This document shows, one piece after another, positions 21,238 to 32,359 of a stretch of DNA of 64,000 nt (the stretch's first letter is position 1; the number at the start of each line of letters is the position of its first letter). A model generated the notes under the pieces. The model had not been told where the DNA came from. It made no database searches and saw only the letters and a list, made by a program, of their open reading frames with translations. Location of the stretch: positions 11,527,388-11,591,387 of the forward strand of contig CM034406.1 of assembly GCA_019925095.2 (NCBI GenBank), in the 5' to 3' direction. The translations under genes were made by a program, and so were the position numbers. Source of the DNA: Dendrolimus kikuchii (taxonomy: Eukaryota > Arthropoda > Insecta > Lepidoptera > Lasiocampidae).

Positions 21238-21443
21238 GGCCACGACACACCTTCCATGATCAAATTGATCGTGTACTAGCAGAAGGTGATGTCAGGAGCC
21301 TTAAGAACAGACGAGCTTGCATGACAAGAGTTATGAATGTCAAAGAGGCAAGTGAGGTATGTAAGAATAAGCCTAAATGGCACTCTGTTGTTCGTGCCTA
21401 CCCCGCAAGGGAACTGGCGTGAAGTTATGTATGTATGTATGTA
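21238..21443 (+). mobile_element. RTE-like LINE 3' fragment with 14-bp TSD
   Basis: Starts GGCCACGACACACCTTCCAT, carries the family's 3' coding end, and finishes in an ATGT tail. TGTTAACTCACTCA is duplicated at 21224-21237 and 21444-21457, so both ends are exact. Confidence 0.95.
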
Positions 21444-21457
21444 TGTTAACTCACTCA

Positions 21458-22136
21458 AAATTACTTAAAAAACTGCAAAACTTAAGTCGTCGCAACAGGC
21501 AGAGGGTAGGGGAATATTTTTAGTACAAAGCTGTGCCTATTTGGGGATATAGCAGATTTTCGTTGTAGAAATTTACTATCAGTCAGAAAACAGGTTTTCT
21601 GACGTGGAATTTCTAACACTTTTTGGATAGATATCGACTTTATTTCTTTACTGTCAGTTAGATAATCGTCTAAACTTTATGACAAGTACAAAAAGTCAAA
21701 AATGCCCAAAATGGACTTAGCAGGTTAACGAATTAGGCCGAAGATATACTCTTTTTCTATATATTATATGGGTCATTTTTTGTATTCAAAGACTTTACAT
21801 ATGGTTTTCTATGGTACAATAACGACACTGAAATCATCGGTAAGCCATCATTTAGGCAAAAAATTAATAAACAATACAATTAATTAGGTACGAAATACGT
21901 GCATTATATCGCTAGAAATAATGTTCAATTTTAGCGTGATGACTTACCTACTAATTATAATAAAAACACAATTATTTTAATTTTGGGATTAGTCTGCAAA
22001 TGTAACACATATGACATGATCAAAATAATTAACAACTATAAAATCAAATATTACGGCATTGGTAAAAAATCACGACATTTTGTAATTTCTAAGTATAACC
22101 TCAGATTAATAATATTGAGAGACAAAGTTTTTACCT
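21458..22136. other. No gene recognised
   Basis: AT-rich DNA between a LINE fragment and the large palindrome. A local inverted pair CAGTCAGAAAACAGG / CCTGTTTTCTGAC is not exact enough to call. Confidence 0.5.
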
Positions 22137-22853
22137 CACTTTGCTAAATGTCAGGCAAAGGAACTAAATCCGTACAGCATGAATATCAATATTATTCAAT
22201 CAAACTGAACATCTTTGAATGACACAAAAATACGGGATTTTAGATTTTTCACATTATTGTGATTAAGATAATTAATATATTTTTGTAGTTTGTATATATA
22301 ATTACCGACAACATGCAATACTAATGTTAGACAAACAATATATAGGTGTGAGGGGTGTTCGAAGGTTATGGCAAGGACAGTGGGTTAGGTTAGGTTATCT
22401 TTAGACCAAAGCCCACGAGCCGAGCGAGCGAAGCGAGCGTGCCGCGGCAGCGGCCGGCGAGTGGCAGAACCGACTTTAACTTTAATTGAAATTATCAACG
22501 AATAAATGGAAACCAGTCGGTTCTGCCACTCGCCGGCCGCTGCCGCGGCACGCTCGCTTCGCTCGCTCGGCTCGTGGGCTTTGGTCTAAAGATAACCTAA
22601 CCTAACCCACTGTCCTTGCCATAACCTTCGAACACCCCTCACACCTATATATTGTTTGTCTAACATTAGTATTGCATGTTGTCGGTAATTATATATACAA
22701 ACTACAAAAATATATTAATTATCTTAATCACAATAATGTGAAAAATCTAAAATCCCGTATTTTTGTGTCATTCAAAGATGTTCAGTTTGATTGAATAATA
22801 TTGATATTCATGCTGTACGGATTTAGTTCCTTTGCCTGACATTTAGCAAAGTG
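22137..22853. repeat. Large perfect inverted repeat (339-bp arms, 39-bp loop)
   Basis: Left arm 22137-22475 and right arm 22515-22853 are reverse complements with no mismatch or gap that I can see. The loop is 22476-22514. Arms begin CACTTTGCTAAATGTCAGGC and end at GTGGCAGAACCGACT. Inside each arm is a GC-rich block (GCGAGCGAAGCGAGCGTGCC) and a TTAGGTTAGG stretch. No coding frame is evident. It could be a fold-back transposon, a recent inverted duplication or an assembly artefact. Confidence 0.95.
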
Positions 22854-23144
22854 GCAGAACCGATTGCTTACCATTAATTATGGTTAAAGTCGATTCTGCC
22901 TGCGGCTTTGGTCTGAAGCTAACCTAACCTAACCCACTGACCTTCTCATTGGTCGCAACCTTCAACTGCTCCTCACAACCTATTTTTTGTGTTGCTAACA
23001 TTGGCATTGCATATTTGAGCTCTAGTGTGAAGCTAACCCAACCTAAAGAGTGGCAAGCAAAGGAAATAAATCCAAACAGCCTATTTTTTATTAAGAATAC
23101 ATCAGACAACGCTGTATGGATTTATTTCCTTTGCCTGCCACTCT
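22854..23144. repeat. Diverged second unit of the palindrome family
   Basis: After a small hairpin (GGCAGAACCGA ... TCGATTCTGCC, 22853-22901) the sequence repeats the right-arm order: GGCTTTGGTCTGAAGCTAACC, AACCCACTGACCTT, CTCCTCACAACC and GCTAACATTGGCATTGCAT. It ends in a 33-bp inverted pair (23047-23079 and 23112-23144, two mismatches) built from GGCAAGCAAAGGAAATAAAT, a version of the palindrome's outer end. Confidence 0.75.
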
Positions 23145-23521
23145 GATGAACTAAATTACAACAAAAAGATTTGTCTTTAGCAGTTTTCTTTATGTAGCAT
23201 GGCGGTTTTATCTGGGAAGTGTTTTGTAGTTTTTAACCTAATAAAATGTGCTTTAAAATTTAATAAAGTAAGATATTGATTGTTTTTACGTTAACTTATG
23301 TGTTTGTGCTCAAAATCATAAGTGTTTAGCAACGTGCCCTATTACTTTACAATAATAATATTAGCATAGTAGGCAGTCTCTGTATATTCTAAGGTAATTG
23401 TATTGTTTATTAATTATGTGCCTAAATGAAGGCTTTCCGACAATTTTAATTTCGTTATTGTACCATAGCAAACCATAATTATAATCTTGTATATAAAAAA
23501 AACGCATAATTTTCGGGTTCC

Positions 23522-24085
23522 GCCTTTATGGGCGAAAGGCTCTCGTACGACGACCGCGTAACGTCCTCACGGACAGGGTCGACGTTATCACAAAACGGCT
23601 GGCCCGGATCAGTCCGCCCGCGGTTAGGACGGCAGGCTGGCAGGCACGGACAGACAGACACAGACGGCGGCGTCTCAGGCGCCGCCAATCAAGATCTCTC
23701 CACGTCCCTGCGAGGGACGTTAGGAGACATAGCCCCCCCACAGGATAGACTAGGCGTGTTGCTGGGAAGTTTCTTTCGCCGTTTCTTCTCTCCCAGCCAT
23801 AACACGTTACGAAACGGCAGTAAGATAGCGTAGGCCGCCGCGAACCGCCGATCCCGACCCACCGGGATCCTTCCCCTCGGGCTTTATATTACCCGTCGCC
23901 CGTTCTCAATTAGTGCTTTGTGTCGCCCTATGGTGGGCATCATTAAATTCATCCCCCTCTCATGGCAACAGTCCAGCCGAGGTAAAACTCCTTAGGGAGC
24001 TCCTTTGAGCAAGTTGCCCCCCCGGGCTCGAGCGCCTTCGCTTGGCGAAGGCGCTTCGCGAAGGCGCTTCGCTTTAATTTAAGAT
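23522..24085 (+). mobile_element. Jockey-like LINE 3' end (same family as 58588-60600)
   Basis: A plus-strand frame reads TDRVDVITKRLARISPPAVR, the same as the C-terminal end of the LINE at 58.6-60.6 kb. The 3' untranslated sequence (GCACTAATTGAG-type, GTAAAACTCCTTAGGGAGC) also matches. The copy is 5'-truncated and ends near GAAGGCGCTTCGCTTTAATT. Confidence 0.85.
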
Positions 24086-24267
24086 GGCTAATACTGCTGA
24101 ACGGCAATTTCATAGGTAAAGACCTATTATATGTACTTATTAGGGTTTCAGAGCTTAGAAACTAGCACATCAACACCTATTTGCTTTGTGCATTTGAACC
24201 AAATTCATTAAATCCGCTTGATCCATCTAATATCAGCATAACGATGTTTTTAAATATACATTTTCAG

Positions 24268-24425
24268 ATAAAGGTTATTTAGAACGCACAATTATAATGT
24301 GCAAAGGGTCAATAGAGAGAGCTAAACAGCGGATTGATAAACTTGTCACCTTGAAGACCCTGTCACCTGATATTTTTATATATTCCAATATAAAAAAAGA
24401 ATTAACTTTATTAATTGGTAGTGGG
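24268..24425 (+). pseudogene. Copy 2 exon 2
   Basis: Encodes KGYLERTIIMCKGSIERAKQ and on to YSNIKKELTLLIGSG. The run of four G before TAAAG places the donor one base off the phase needed by exon 3. Confidence 0.8.
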
Positions 24426-24479
24426 GTAAAGAACATAGTTTTGTTTGTAAATTTGGTCTTTTATATATTTTTTATTGCG

Positions 24480-24720
24480 AAACTAGCAAATAGGCAGATG
24501 ACCCATCTAATGGAAAATGGTTACCGTCGACTATAGAAGTTTGAAACACCAGGGTCAAAGGCGACGTGTTGCCAGCCTTGAGAATAGGATAGAGGAGATA
24601 GGATAGAAGAGATAGAATAATGATGCTATATAAGGATCAGACGAGGAACGTTAACGAGAGCATAGTATCAGCCGGCCCAGTGAGCTGTGATTAAGATAAT
24701 GATTCTAGTATGGCTCTACC
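24480..24720 (-). mobile_element. LINE-tail/SINE family D relic, antisense
   Basis: TAGGCAGATGACCCATCTAA, GTTACCGTCGACTATAGAAG and ACGTGTTGCCAGCC, then a purine-rich part as in 11110-11400 and 46690-46940. It directly follows exon 2 of copy 2. Confidence 0.65.
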
Positions 24721-24786
24721 ACGTTTGAATTTTCTGTCTTATTTTACCTTCTCCTTATTATTTGGAGTCGGCACAGAATATTTTTT

Positions 24787-24875
24787 GGCTCCTGACATCA
24801 CCTTCTGCTAGTACACGATCAATTTGATCATGGAAGGTGTGTCGTGGCCTTCCACGACTTCTGCATCCATCCACT
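24787..24875 (-). mobile_element. RTE-like LINE fragment, antisense
   Basis: CTCCTGACATCACCTTCTGC ... GCATCCATCCACTTTGC is an internal slice of the family's 3' coding region. The (ATGT)n tail is missing, so this piece was probably cut by a later event. Confidence 0.75.
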
Positions 24876-24914
24876 TTGCCGATATATATATATATCTAAA
24901 CTATTATATATACA

Positions 24915-25480
24915 TAACAGTTACATATGCTGTTCCCCAAGGGAGGGTCCTTGGTCCGTTGCTATTTATCATTTATATACATAATTCTCCCAGAAGCGTA
25001 GATTATCCTACAATTTTATTTGCAATTATCATCTGCACAATATTTTTTACCGATAAAGATAATCAATCTATAGAAAAGACATAAATACTCAATAATACCA
25101 TACAATAGTTGACGGAAAATAATTTAAATATAACTAAAGTTATGGTTTTCTTAAATAGAGAACATTTAATAGAGGACTTAAAATTAATTGCCATGGATAT
25201 GACATTGAAAATGTAACGACCACAAACTTCCTAGGATTAAATATTAAGTGTAGTTTAAACTGGAAGTCTCAGTGCGAAAAATTGTGTGTTAAAATTAATA
25301 AATCCTCATACGCTATGCATATGCTATCAAAAACTGCTAGCAAGACCACAGTCATCACAGCCTACCGTGGGTATGTTGAGTCAGTTCTTCGATATGCTCT
25401 TGTATTCTGGGGTACTATCAGACAAAGAGAAATTATATTCAAGGCACAAAAGCGATTGTAGGGCTAACCCGACTAAGTAG
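24915..25480 (+). mobile_element. LINE reverse-transcriptase fragment
   Basis: Plus-strand pieces in shifting frames: AVPQGRVLGPLLFIIYIHNS, LTENNLNITKVMVF, a TTNFLGL-like segment, and VLKLINPHTLCICY. The VPQG..LGPLLF..Y box marks the RT palm. Stops are frequent, so it is inactive. It differs from the VPQGCVLSP relic at 17.5 kb. Confidence 0.7.
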
Positions 25481-25483
25481 AGG

Positions 25484-25680
25484 AGTGAGATAGAATGCTC
25501 CTCCGTCTCAAAGGACGATCTTCCAGCAAAGCTATTGTTGTTCTTCGCAGGTCCAGGCCCATCGAACCATCGGCCTATTGTATATATTTTTTGTATGTTT
25601 CGGGAAACGTTTGTGACATTAATTATTGCACAGCGCCATCTATTGGCTTGTAAGTGTTCCACTACATACCCTGAGACTTG
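25484..25680. repeat. Interspersed repeat family A, copy 2
   Basis: Closely matches 2232-2455 (GAATGCTCCTCCGTCTCAAA, CGGGAAACGTTTGTGAC, CATCTATTGGCTTGTAAGTG). In both places it ends near CACTACA. Confidence 0.75.
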
Positions 25681-26221
25681 GAAGTTGATGGTACACGAAT
25701 GAAGTCGAGAGTTGTTTACAGCTATCAGTACTTCTCGTAGTATTCCAATTCATTTGTCACTTTAGCAGTCCTGTGAGTCGGACTGGATGCAGTTCTAGGG
25801 AGTCAGAACTTTGTTGGTTGTCCCAGTGAGTCGGAAGAGCAGGAGCTCGTGTGTCGGTTTCCAATGCGTATGGAAAGATGGTTGGAGTGGGCGATTAGCT
25901 TCGCGCGGGTCACATGGCTGGACTGTGTAGGCTATTGAGTGTTGGCCATCCACAGGAAGCAGCGTACAGCAGCCGTGATTTGGTTGCCGAAGTCACCTGA
26001 GTGCGTAGCCGTGGTAGTAGGGATGGAGGTACATCGTGTTGCAGATGTGCGATCTAACCCTATAGTGGCTACCAGTGATGATTGGCAGTGGAGGCTAGCA
26101 GGATAGACTCGGTGTCTAAGTTATGCGGGATGTGTGGTACTGATGGTGCTTGAAGTTGAGGTTTAATTCATGTTCTATGGAGTTGGAGGCATGAAGTTGA
26201 AGTGAAATCTTGAAGTCACTA

Positions 26222-26806
26222 TCAGAAGTTACTATCACTATCCAACCTCCGTTGCCGGCGCGTCTTCCTTTGACGCGAGCGGAGCAGGGAATTACGCTCA
26301 CGCTCCTGTTCCGCCTCCTCCTTCGCAAACATGACTTGCTCGCAGAAGAAGGGGACGGCGTCCCATCCGGTTGAGCTCCCGACCATAGTGCGTACCACGG
26401 CCGGGAGCGAGGTGTCAAGTCCGGTATGGGTGACGAGCTCCCGGCGCTGCTCTGTCCAGGCTGGACAATTCTGGAGTGTTTGCAGCGCCGTGTCCTCGTC
26501 GCCCGTGTTACAATGGTGGCACCCTGACGTGGCCTCGCGGCCAAGGCGACACAAGTACCTTCCGAAGCAACCGTGCACCGTAAGGACCTGTATCAGCCTG
26601 AACGTCAGGGTGCCGTTACGACGTCCTAGCCATTCGTGCAGGACGGGCTTCACCACCTCAATGGTGGCAGGGCCCGCGCTGGGGCGTCTTAGGCGATCTT
26701 CCCAGACCCCCACGGCTACCTGGCGGAGCTCCGACCGGCACACCTCGATCTCGCGAGGCGCGGGTCTGGAGCCCCTGGCCAAGAGGCCTCTTTGCGCCAC
26801 ATGTAC
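26222..26806 (-). mobile_element. R1-like LINE C-terminal fragment, antisense
   Basis: A minus-strand frame of 192 codons: VLHEWLGRRNGTLTFRLIQV, LTVHGCFGRYLCRLGREA, then a C-X2-C-X8-H-X4-C-type knuckle (CHHCNTGDEDTALQTLQNC) and a charged tail. This is the region after the RT domain in R1-clade elements. GC-rich against its surroundings. No RT core remains beside it. Confidence 0.75.
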
Positions 26807-27144
26807 AGTGACGCTAGGACCCTGGCTTCCAGTTATTATGTACCCACCTCATATTTATTTATACGGCGTCTTGTTTGATGCACAGCCAAAAGAAACAAAC
26901 AGTTCGTAACCACTCTTATATTGCACTTAGTTACAATATTAAACAGTTTATAAAAGTATAATATTTATTATCGTCGGTGGTCTTGTTTTTCTCAACTGTC
27001 ACACCGCAAGAAACTGCAAACTTCATTCCTGTATTTAGTTTGCGGGTGAGCCACTCGCGGCGCTGGTGCGCCTGCGCAGTGAATCTGCACATGCGCGAGG
27101 AGAGATTGTTGTAAAGAAATAAATGGCGAAGACATTATATATAA

Positions 27145-27640
27145 CTAGCTGTACCTGGCAAACGTTGTCTTGCCCTTAAAAAATAAAAGTCTAGAAACCG
27201 ATTGCAGCGCCATTAACCGGAACCAATTGTTAATCTAAACCACTCTAGAATCTTCTTTATAAAACCCCCAAAAATTTCATCAAAATGGGCCCCACCGTTA
27301 AAGAGGTGTTCAGCGGCGCCACCTACCGTGTCCAATCGTGAATCTTAACCATCCCGGGATCCACTTGAACACACACAAAAATAATTCACCTAAATCAGAC
27401 TCAGAAAATGAGTTTAAATGCAGCCACCATTGCCGAAATCGGTCGGGAAAGATCATAACAAATGAATGGCTAGACTGATGTTGTGACTGATGTTTTTTTA
27501 ATGATAATTATTTTTATTGATGAATATCATATTTTAATACTTATTATCCTATTCCGGACGAAGACAATTCCTAAAACATAAATCACAAAAAATCGTCCAG
27601 CCGTTCCTGAGTTATAAATGGTGTAACTAACACGACTTTG
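27145..27640 (-). repeat. CTAG-type repeat relic
   Basis: Begins CTAGCTGTACCTGGCAAACG with AAGTCTAGAAACCGATTGCA, and ends in CGTCCAGCCGTTCCTGAGTTA next to a TA microsatellite. Same loose family as 12184-12490. Confidence 0.5.
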
Positions 27641-27727
<87 letters not shown>

Positions 27728-27739
27728 CATATATATATA

Positions 27740-27778
<39 letters not shown>
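27641..27778. repeat. (TA)n microsatellite, interrupted
   Basis: About 138 bp of TA units with a few ATAC interruptions, in intron 2 of copy 2. Tyr/Ile frames on both strands are artefacts. Confidence 0.95.
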
Positions 27779-27780
<2 letters not shown>

Positions 27781-28010
27781 GTGTTTATTAGACATTTTTA
27801 GTAGAATAATTATAGTTATGCCTTTAGTAACATTATTTATCCCGGGTTTTTACGGGAATCTTCGGGATTAATGTATTTTCATACTTAAAAATCCGTTGCT
27901 CTGCTAGAAAAACTTGATTGTAAATATTATACATAATAAATTTAAATTTTGTTAATTGTCTAACTTGGACGAAATCGTGGGCAAATGTATATATTGTTAC
28001 TTGTTTGCAG

Positions 28011-28128
28011 GTGGTGTACATTATTACCAAAACGAACAAAAGATTACAACCGTGTGTTGTTGATTAAAATGAGGAACACCAATTATACTTCTGTGCAATT
28101 TGTTCAGATATTTTACATATTTATAATA
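28011..28128 (+). pseudogene. Copy 2 exon 3, donor lost
   Basis: Encodes WCTLLPKRTKDYNRVLLIKM and on to QIFYIFII. Copies 1 and 3 have GTGAGT or GTAAGT directly after this point, but here the bases are TATTTT. Confidence 0.8.
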
Positions 28129-28593
28129 TATTTTAGATATTTTTAGTAAGTAGAATTTCCGTAAATACATCTTAACTAATACTAGCAAAAAGCGGTGCTT
28201 TAGGAGGGCTCGCGAAGTTTTCTACCTAGTACGGGTGACAGATGTCAAAAAATGAAAGAAGTACAATGCTTACCTAGTCTATTAAATCCTATCCTAGATT
28301 TGATCGAAAAAATATATTGTGTAATACTTGCAACAACTCAGAAGGGTTTATGGTAGTAAAAGAACAGCAACTGGTCACAATACTTTATAATCAAAGAACC
28401 TTACGGTTTTAACACATTACAGACACTAACTTAACACTCGACGAGCACTTTTAGAACACATGCAATAAATCACATAAAATGACATTAAAATTCCATTTTA
28501 CTTAAGCAATACGTATAAAAATGAGCAGTCATTGTTTTATGGACTATATTCACAGATTACCTATGCATTGACTGATTTCTTTTATTCTTTCAG

Positions 28594-28728
28594 ATAGTTG
28601 AGTACATTAAAGCACACGATTATTGCAATGGTTTCGTTATCGTCAGCGATTATCGAGAAATCAATGTGTCAGATATGATATCAAAGATTGACATAGTCGG
28701 TTTACAGAAGTTTTTTCCTATATTTACG
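28594..28728 (+). pseudogene. Copy 2 exon 4, intact
   Basis: 135 nt, CAG and GTGAGT borders, no stop. Encodes IVEYIKAHDYCNGFVIVSDY, then REINVSDMISKIDIVG. Confidence 0.85.
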
Positions 28729-30066
28729 GTGAGTGCATGTCGCTGATATAGATACAGTGAAAGGTGTTGTTGTGGCGATCCCACTTGTGATATCGCGGTC
28801 CCTCTAACTAACAATGCATTCACTTGCCTCAAGTTTTAAATAAATATGGACCAGAGTACATGGTGATTTTTTTTAATGGGCCTTCAGAGCCAAATCCTAA
28901 ACACTAAAGAACATACTTTTATTATTATGCCAAATTATACTGTCGATTGTAAGGATCAATTTCTGTGAAGGAATTGCAAACTTGGTTTGCCCAAGGGAAA
29001 GGATTGGTTTTAAACAACAGCTCGGACCTACAGTAGACTTTTAGTGTGTCTGACAGGAGGTTGGCACCGCCCTAAGCTGTCTTACAATGGACGACATTAT
29101 TTCTGATATTTTTCTAATTAAAATTTGTGAGATATTTCTTTCTAATCTACATAGACTGTTGAAGCCGAGTCTAGCTAGATTTATGTACAGTTGTGGTATG
29201 AAAATGTTCGCCTGCTTTCAAACTGATTCATTTAATATTCCGCGAGCACATGTTACCTTTTTAACTATTGACAACAAAATTTAAAATTACTCAGATACAA
29301 GTTGTTTGATTATCAATCTTGTCTTATTTATTGGTTTTAATATTTATGTTAAGCACTTCGCTTAACATCAATATTATATCCTCTTTGTTTCTTATTGTTA
29401 ATCTCAGCGCCTGTCATTATCAACATTGCCGTTTTCTTTTTTTTACGTTTCTACATTTTATAAACGTAACATTTTTTTAAATGTTGGCAGTATTGTATTC
29501 GTGCAAGCAAAAGTCGACTTTAAGGTGATGAACATTTTCATTCCACGACTGTACCTAACTTCTTCAGCTGCTAAAGTTACTATGACTCAAAATTTATATT
29601 ACTGTTTATTCATTTTATACAGTTCATTGGTGTTACCCATGGTGGTGTCCATGATCAGCAAAAAATTTGGTGTAGGTAGTTAAAATGTGTCGACCACCTC
29701 TAATAGATCTATTCAAATAGTAGATTTTGTACCAGATTAGGTATGGCTGGAGGAAAACGTGTCCAGGACGCTGGCTGCATTACCAGGCTGTACGGCTATG
29801 TTGGTTTGCTATGCGAAATATGAACCAGCCATATAGATTGGATTAGCATCAAAGAAGGTCTTGCAAATTTCTTTGTAGAAAATCCATACCAATGGACTCC
29901 AAATAATTAATTAATGTCTTACTTACCTTCAAATAGCACAAATATGTGTACCTCTTTGCGTCGCTTGAAGGCTTCAGCTGATAAAGAACTGATGCCAGAC
30001 CCTGACTAAATAAATAAATTAGGTATAAGTTTATTTGCTTTTACCTTATTTGATACTTATTTTCAG
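28729..30066. other. Intron 4 of copy 2, nothing recognised
   Basis: AT-rich intron sequence. Short frames (29087-29284, 29426-29683) have no family resemblance. No clear mobile element is seen. Confidence 0.5.
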
Positions 30067-30281
30067 AATGGTTATGGTATTGTAATAAAGGGTTTGGTAT
30101 GGATAACTGAATCAAAAGTTATTTTAAGATTAACTAATATTATAAAGAGTTTTTTTAAGTGCGAAACTTTATACAAGAGTACATGTGTTTATGGATTTAG
30201 AGTCTTTTCAAAACTATGTAACGAAAGATATATTGCCTCTTGAGTACGGAGGTAAAGAGAATTCCATAAAAGAATTGCACA
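30067..30281 (+). pseudogene. Copy 2 exon 5, +1 frameshift
   Basis: Reads NGYGIVIKGLVWITESKVIL up to a seven-T run (about 30150-30157). After dropping one base it continues with DLESFQNYVTKDILPLEYGG. Length 215 nt against 214 in copies 1 and 4. Confidence 0.85.
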
Positions 30282-30661
30282 GTAAGTTTAGTGTTTATCA
30301 AAATAATATACCAGTTACCATATTTTTAGGCACAACTATAGGCGGTCTTACGAGTTTAAAGTGACTTCTTCTAGGCGACCGTCTTCTTCTTCCCCCAATC
30401 AATGTTCTCCTGCTGGACGTAGGTCAGCAAAATTCTACGCTACATTTCCCGCTTTCCTCAACCTTGTTTATAAGATATTCTTACCTAAATTCCTATGGAT
30501 TTTACCCTAGCCAAAACAGAACCTAACCAAAAAAACTAGATAAATTTAAAATTGATACATTTACTTTCCGAGTTTAATGAGCTACGATGTATTTAAGGTC
30601 TTGTTATAAATGTTAAAAACCTTCACCCAGATTTTGTTGCATTCGATGTTTTTTAAATTAT

Positions 30662-31122
30662 TGTTACGAGTTGCAGGACTCGAATTAAAATGCCGTTGGA
30701 ATTATTATAGAGTTTATTAGAAGTATACAAACACGTATAACACAGGTACAAAAATAACTGAACACAACTAGTCCAAACGTAATACACTATTCAATACCAC
30801 GCGCAAAGTCCGTCACTAAATAAATTATACACGTCTTGATTCACTTGTGATTACCGTTCTACTGCCTCGTCCATCAATCGAGGCATTGCTTTATAATCCT
30901 CAGATGCAATATGTCTGCTCGGCCGCATGGACCGCATTTTCTAGAATCACACCTGGCTAATGACTGCCATAAAAGATTACAATACACAATGGACTGTTTT
31001 TCTAATCACAAATTTTAAACACAAAGTATATAAAAGAAGTCCAAATGAAGAAAAGGTAATAAAATGTGTTCCTACAGGGCTGCAGGTGTGAATTTGTCTT
31101 TGTCGCCACCTAGGTCGTAACA
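30662..31122. mobile_element. Probable solo LTR
   Basis: Bounded by TGTTACGA and its exact complement TCGTAACA, the TG...CA pattern with short inverted termini expected of an LTR. The interior matches 1449-1925 (TACAAACACGTATAA, GCGCAAAGTCCGTCACTA). No equal flanking duplication is visible, and there is no internal gag-pol. It sits in intron 5 of copy 2. Confidence 0.55.
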
Positions 31123-31960
31123 GAGACAGAAATTAAGTGCTTAATTCCAATTTACGGAATCTTTCAATCTAACTTTTACTGACTTCGAGATATTCGATTA
31201 ATTTGAAAATTACCACACAATTTAGGAACCGATAGCCAATACCTTCGTAATATTTTATTTTAAGTATTTATATTTAAAATATTATTTTAAGAAAAATACA
31301 ACCGACTTCACACTAAAAAGCAAAAAATTATTATTCAACATTATTTAGTATTTTCTTTGTTTTAGTTCCGAAAGCACTTGAATAGCTTTAAAAATAATGT
31401 ATTAAGCGCTTGTAGAAATTGTACTACTGGCAGGCGTATACCAGGTTACTATCTTACTCTTTCGTGTTGACGCTCATCAACAAGGGTTGTTCTCGATTTC
31501 CCTGCGATTCACTCATCGGATCCTGACGTGGTGACTATAGCACCACCTTGTGTGTGTAGACTCGCGAATAAAGAAAAATAAAATAAAATCGGTTTAGAAT
31601 TGACGGAGATATCGTGTAAGGGAGTAAACCCGGATAGGACGTAATTTCCTCCTTTTTCGAGCGGGAAATTCTTGCTAAGAAGGACGCAGGGTGGGAGCGT
31701 GAACGTGCTGGTACGCTCACTGCACGCACTCTTCTAGAAATCTTACCCATTGAGTTCAATGACCTAGCCTCAGGATTCTACTTATAGTGTTAATAGATTA
31801 TAGGTAGAGTACAATAAAAGTTTCCTTCATTGTACTACTATTTTTAGTATTTAAGTCATTTTGTGTACCACGATGTGGTAAAATGTATTGTGCATCTACA
31901 GTTGTATAAGACCTGTATAAACCACTATATTCTTACAAATAAAGATATTGATTGATTGTT
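31123..31960. other. No gene recognised
   Basis: Intron 5 of copy 2. A 74-codon minus-strand frame (31535-31759) is not recognised. AATAAAG repeats near 31937 lead into the next element. Confidence 0.4.
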
Positions 31961-31961
31961 A

Positions 31962-32281
31962 TTTTTTTATTTTTTATTGCAGGAGTACAGCAGACAGGCA
32001 GACGGCCCACTTGATGGAAAGCGGTTACCATCGCCTATGGACATTTGCAACACCAAAGGTGCTACAAATGCGCTGCTGCTCTCTTATGGGAGACTGGAAC
32101 CTGGTCACCAATGCCGGAACACAACTGAAGGTTGTTATGGCGACATACTTTAGACCAGGGGTGGTAGCCATCCAGTCGGGCAGATGCCCTACCACCTGGC
32201 TGTGGGTTGTTAAGTCGCCTCTTACGACAGGCCGCCCGGCCGCAGGAAATTGTATTCTTTCTCCGTTCCTGCACGGATAAA
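31962..32281 (-). mobile_element. SINE-like family C, antisense full copy
   Basis: Mirror image of 9346-9660: a T-rich start (inverted poly(A)), ACAGCAGACAGGCAGACGGC, CGCCTATGGACATTTGCAAC, and an end at CTCCGTTCCTGCACGGATAA. Its 110-codon plus-strand frame also appears in other copies only because the repeat is conserved. Confidence 0.85.
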
Positions 32282-32359
32282 ACTAGTGAGAGTGTACTAG
32301 TGATACTAGTTTATAATTTATAGGTTTTAGTTCTGAAGAATTTGATAATGATTTTTTTT

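Noticed and set aside
22380..22410. Telomere-like TTAGG repeats
   Set aside because: Only two units in each arm of the palindrome; too few for interstitial telomeric DNA.
26331..26909. 192-codon plus-strand frame
   Set aside because: It is the shadow of the minus-strand R1-like LINE C-terminus, which has the recognisable CCHC-type knuckle.
31948..32280. 110-codon plus-strand frame repeated in several places
   Set aside because: It is a passenger frame of the antisense SINE-like family C; stops break it in other copies.
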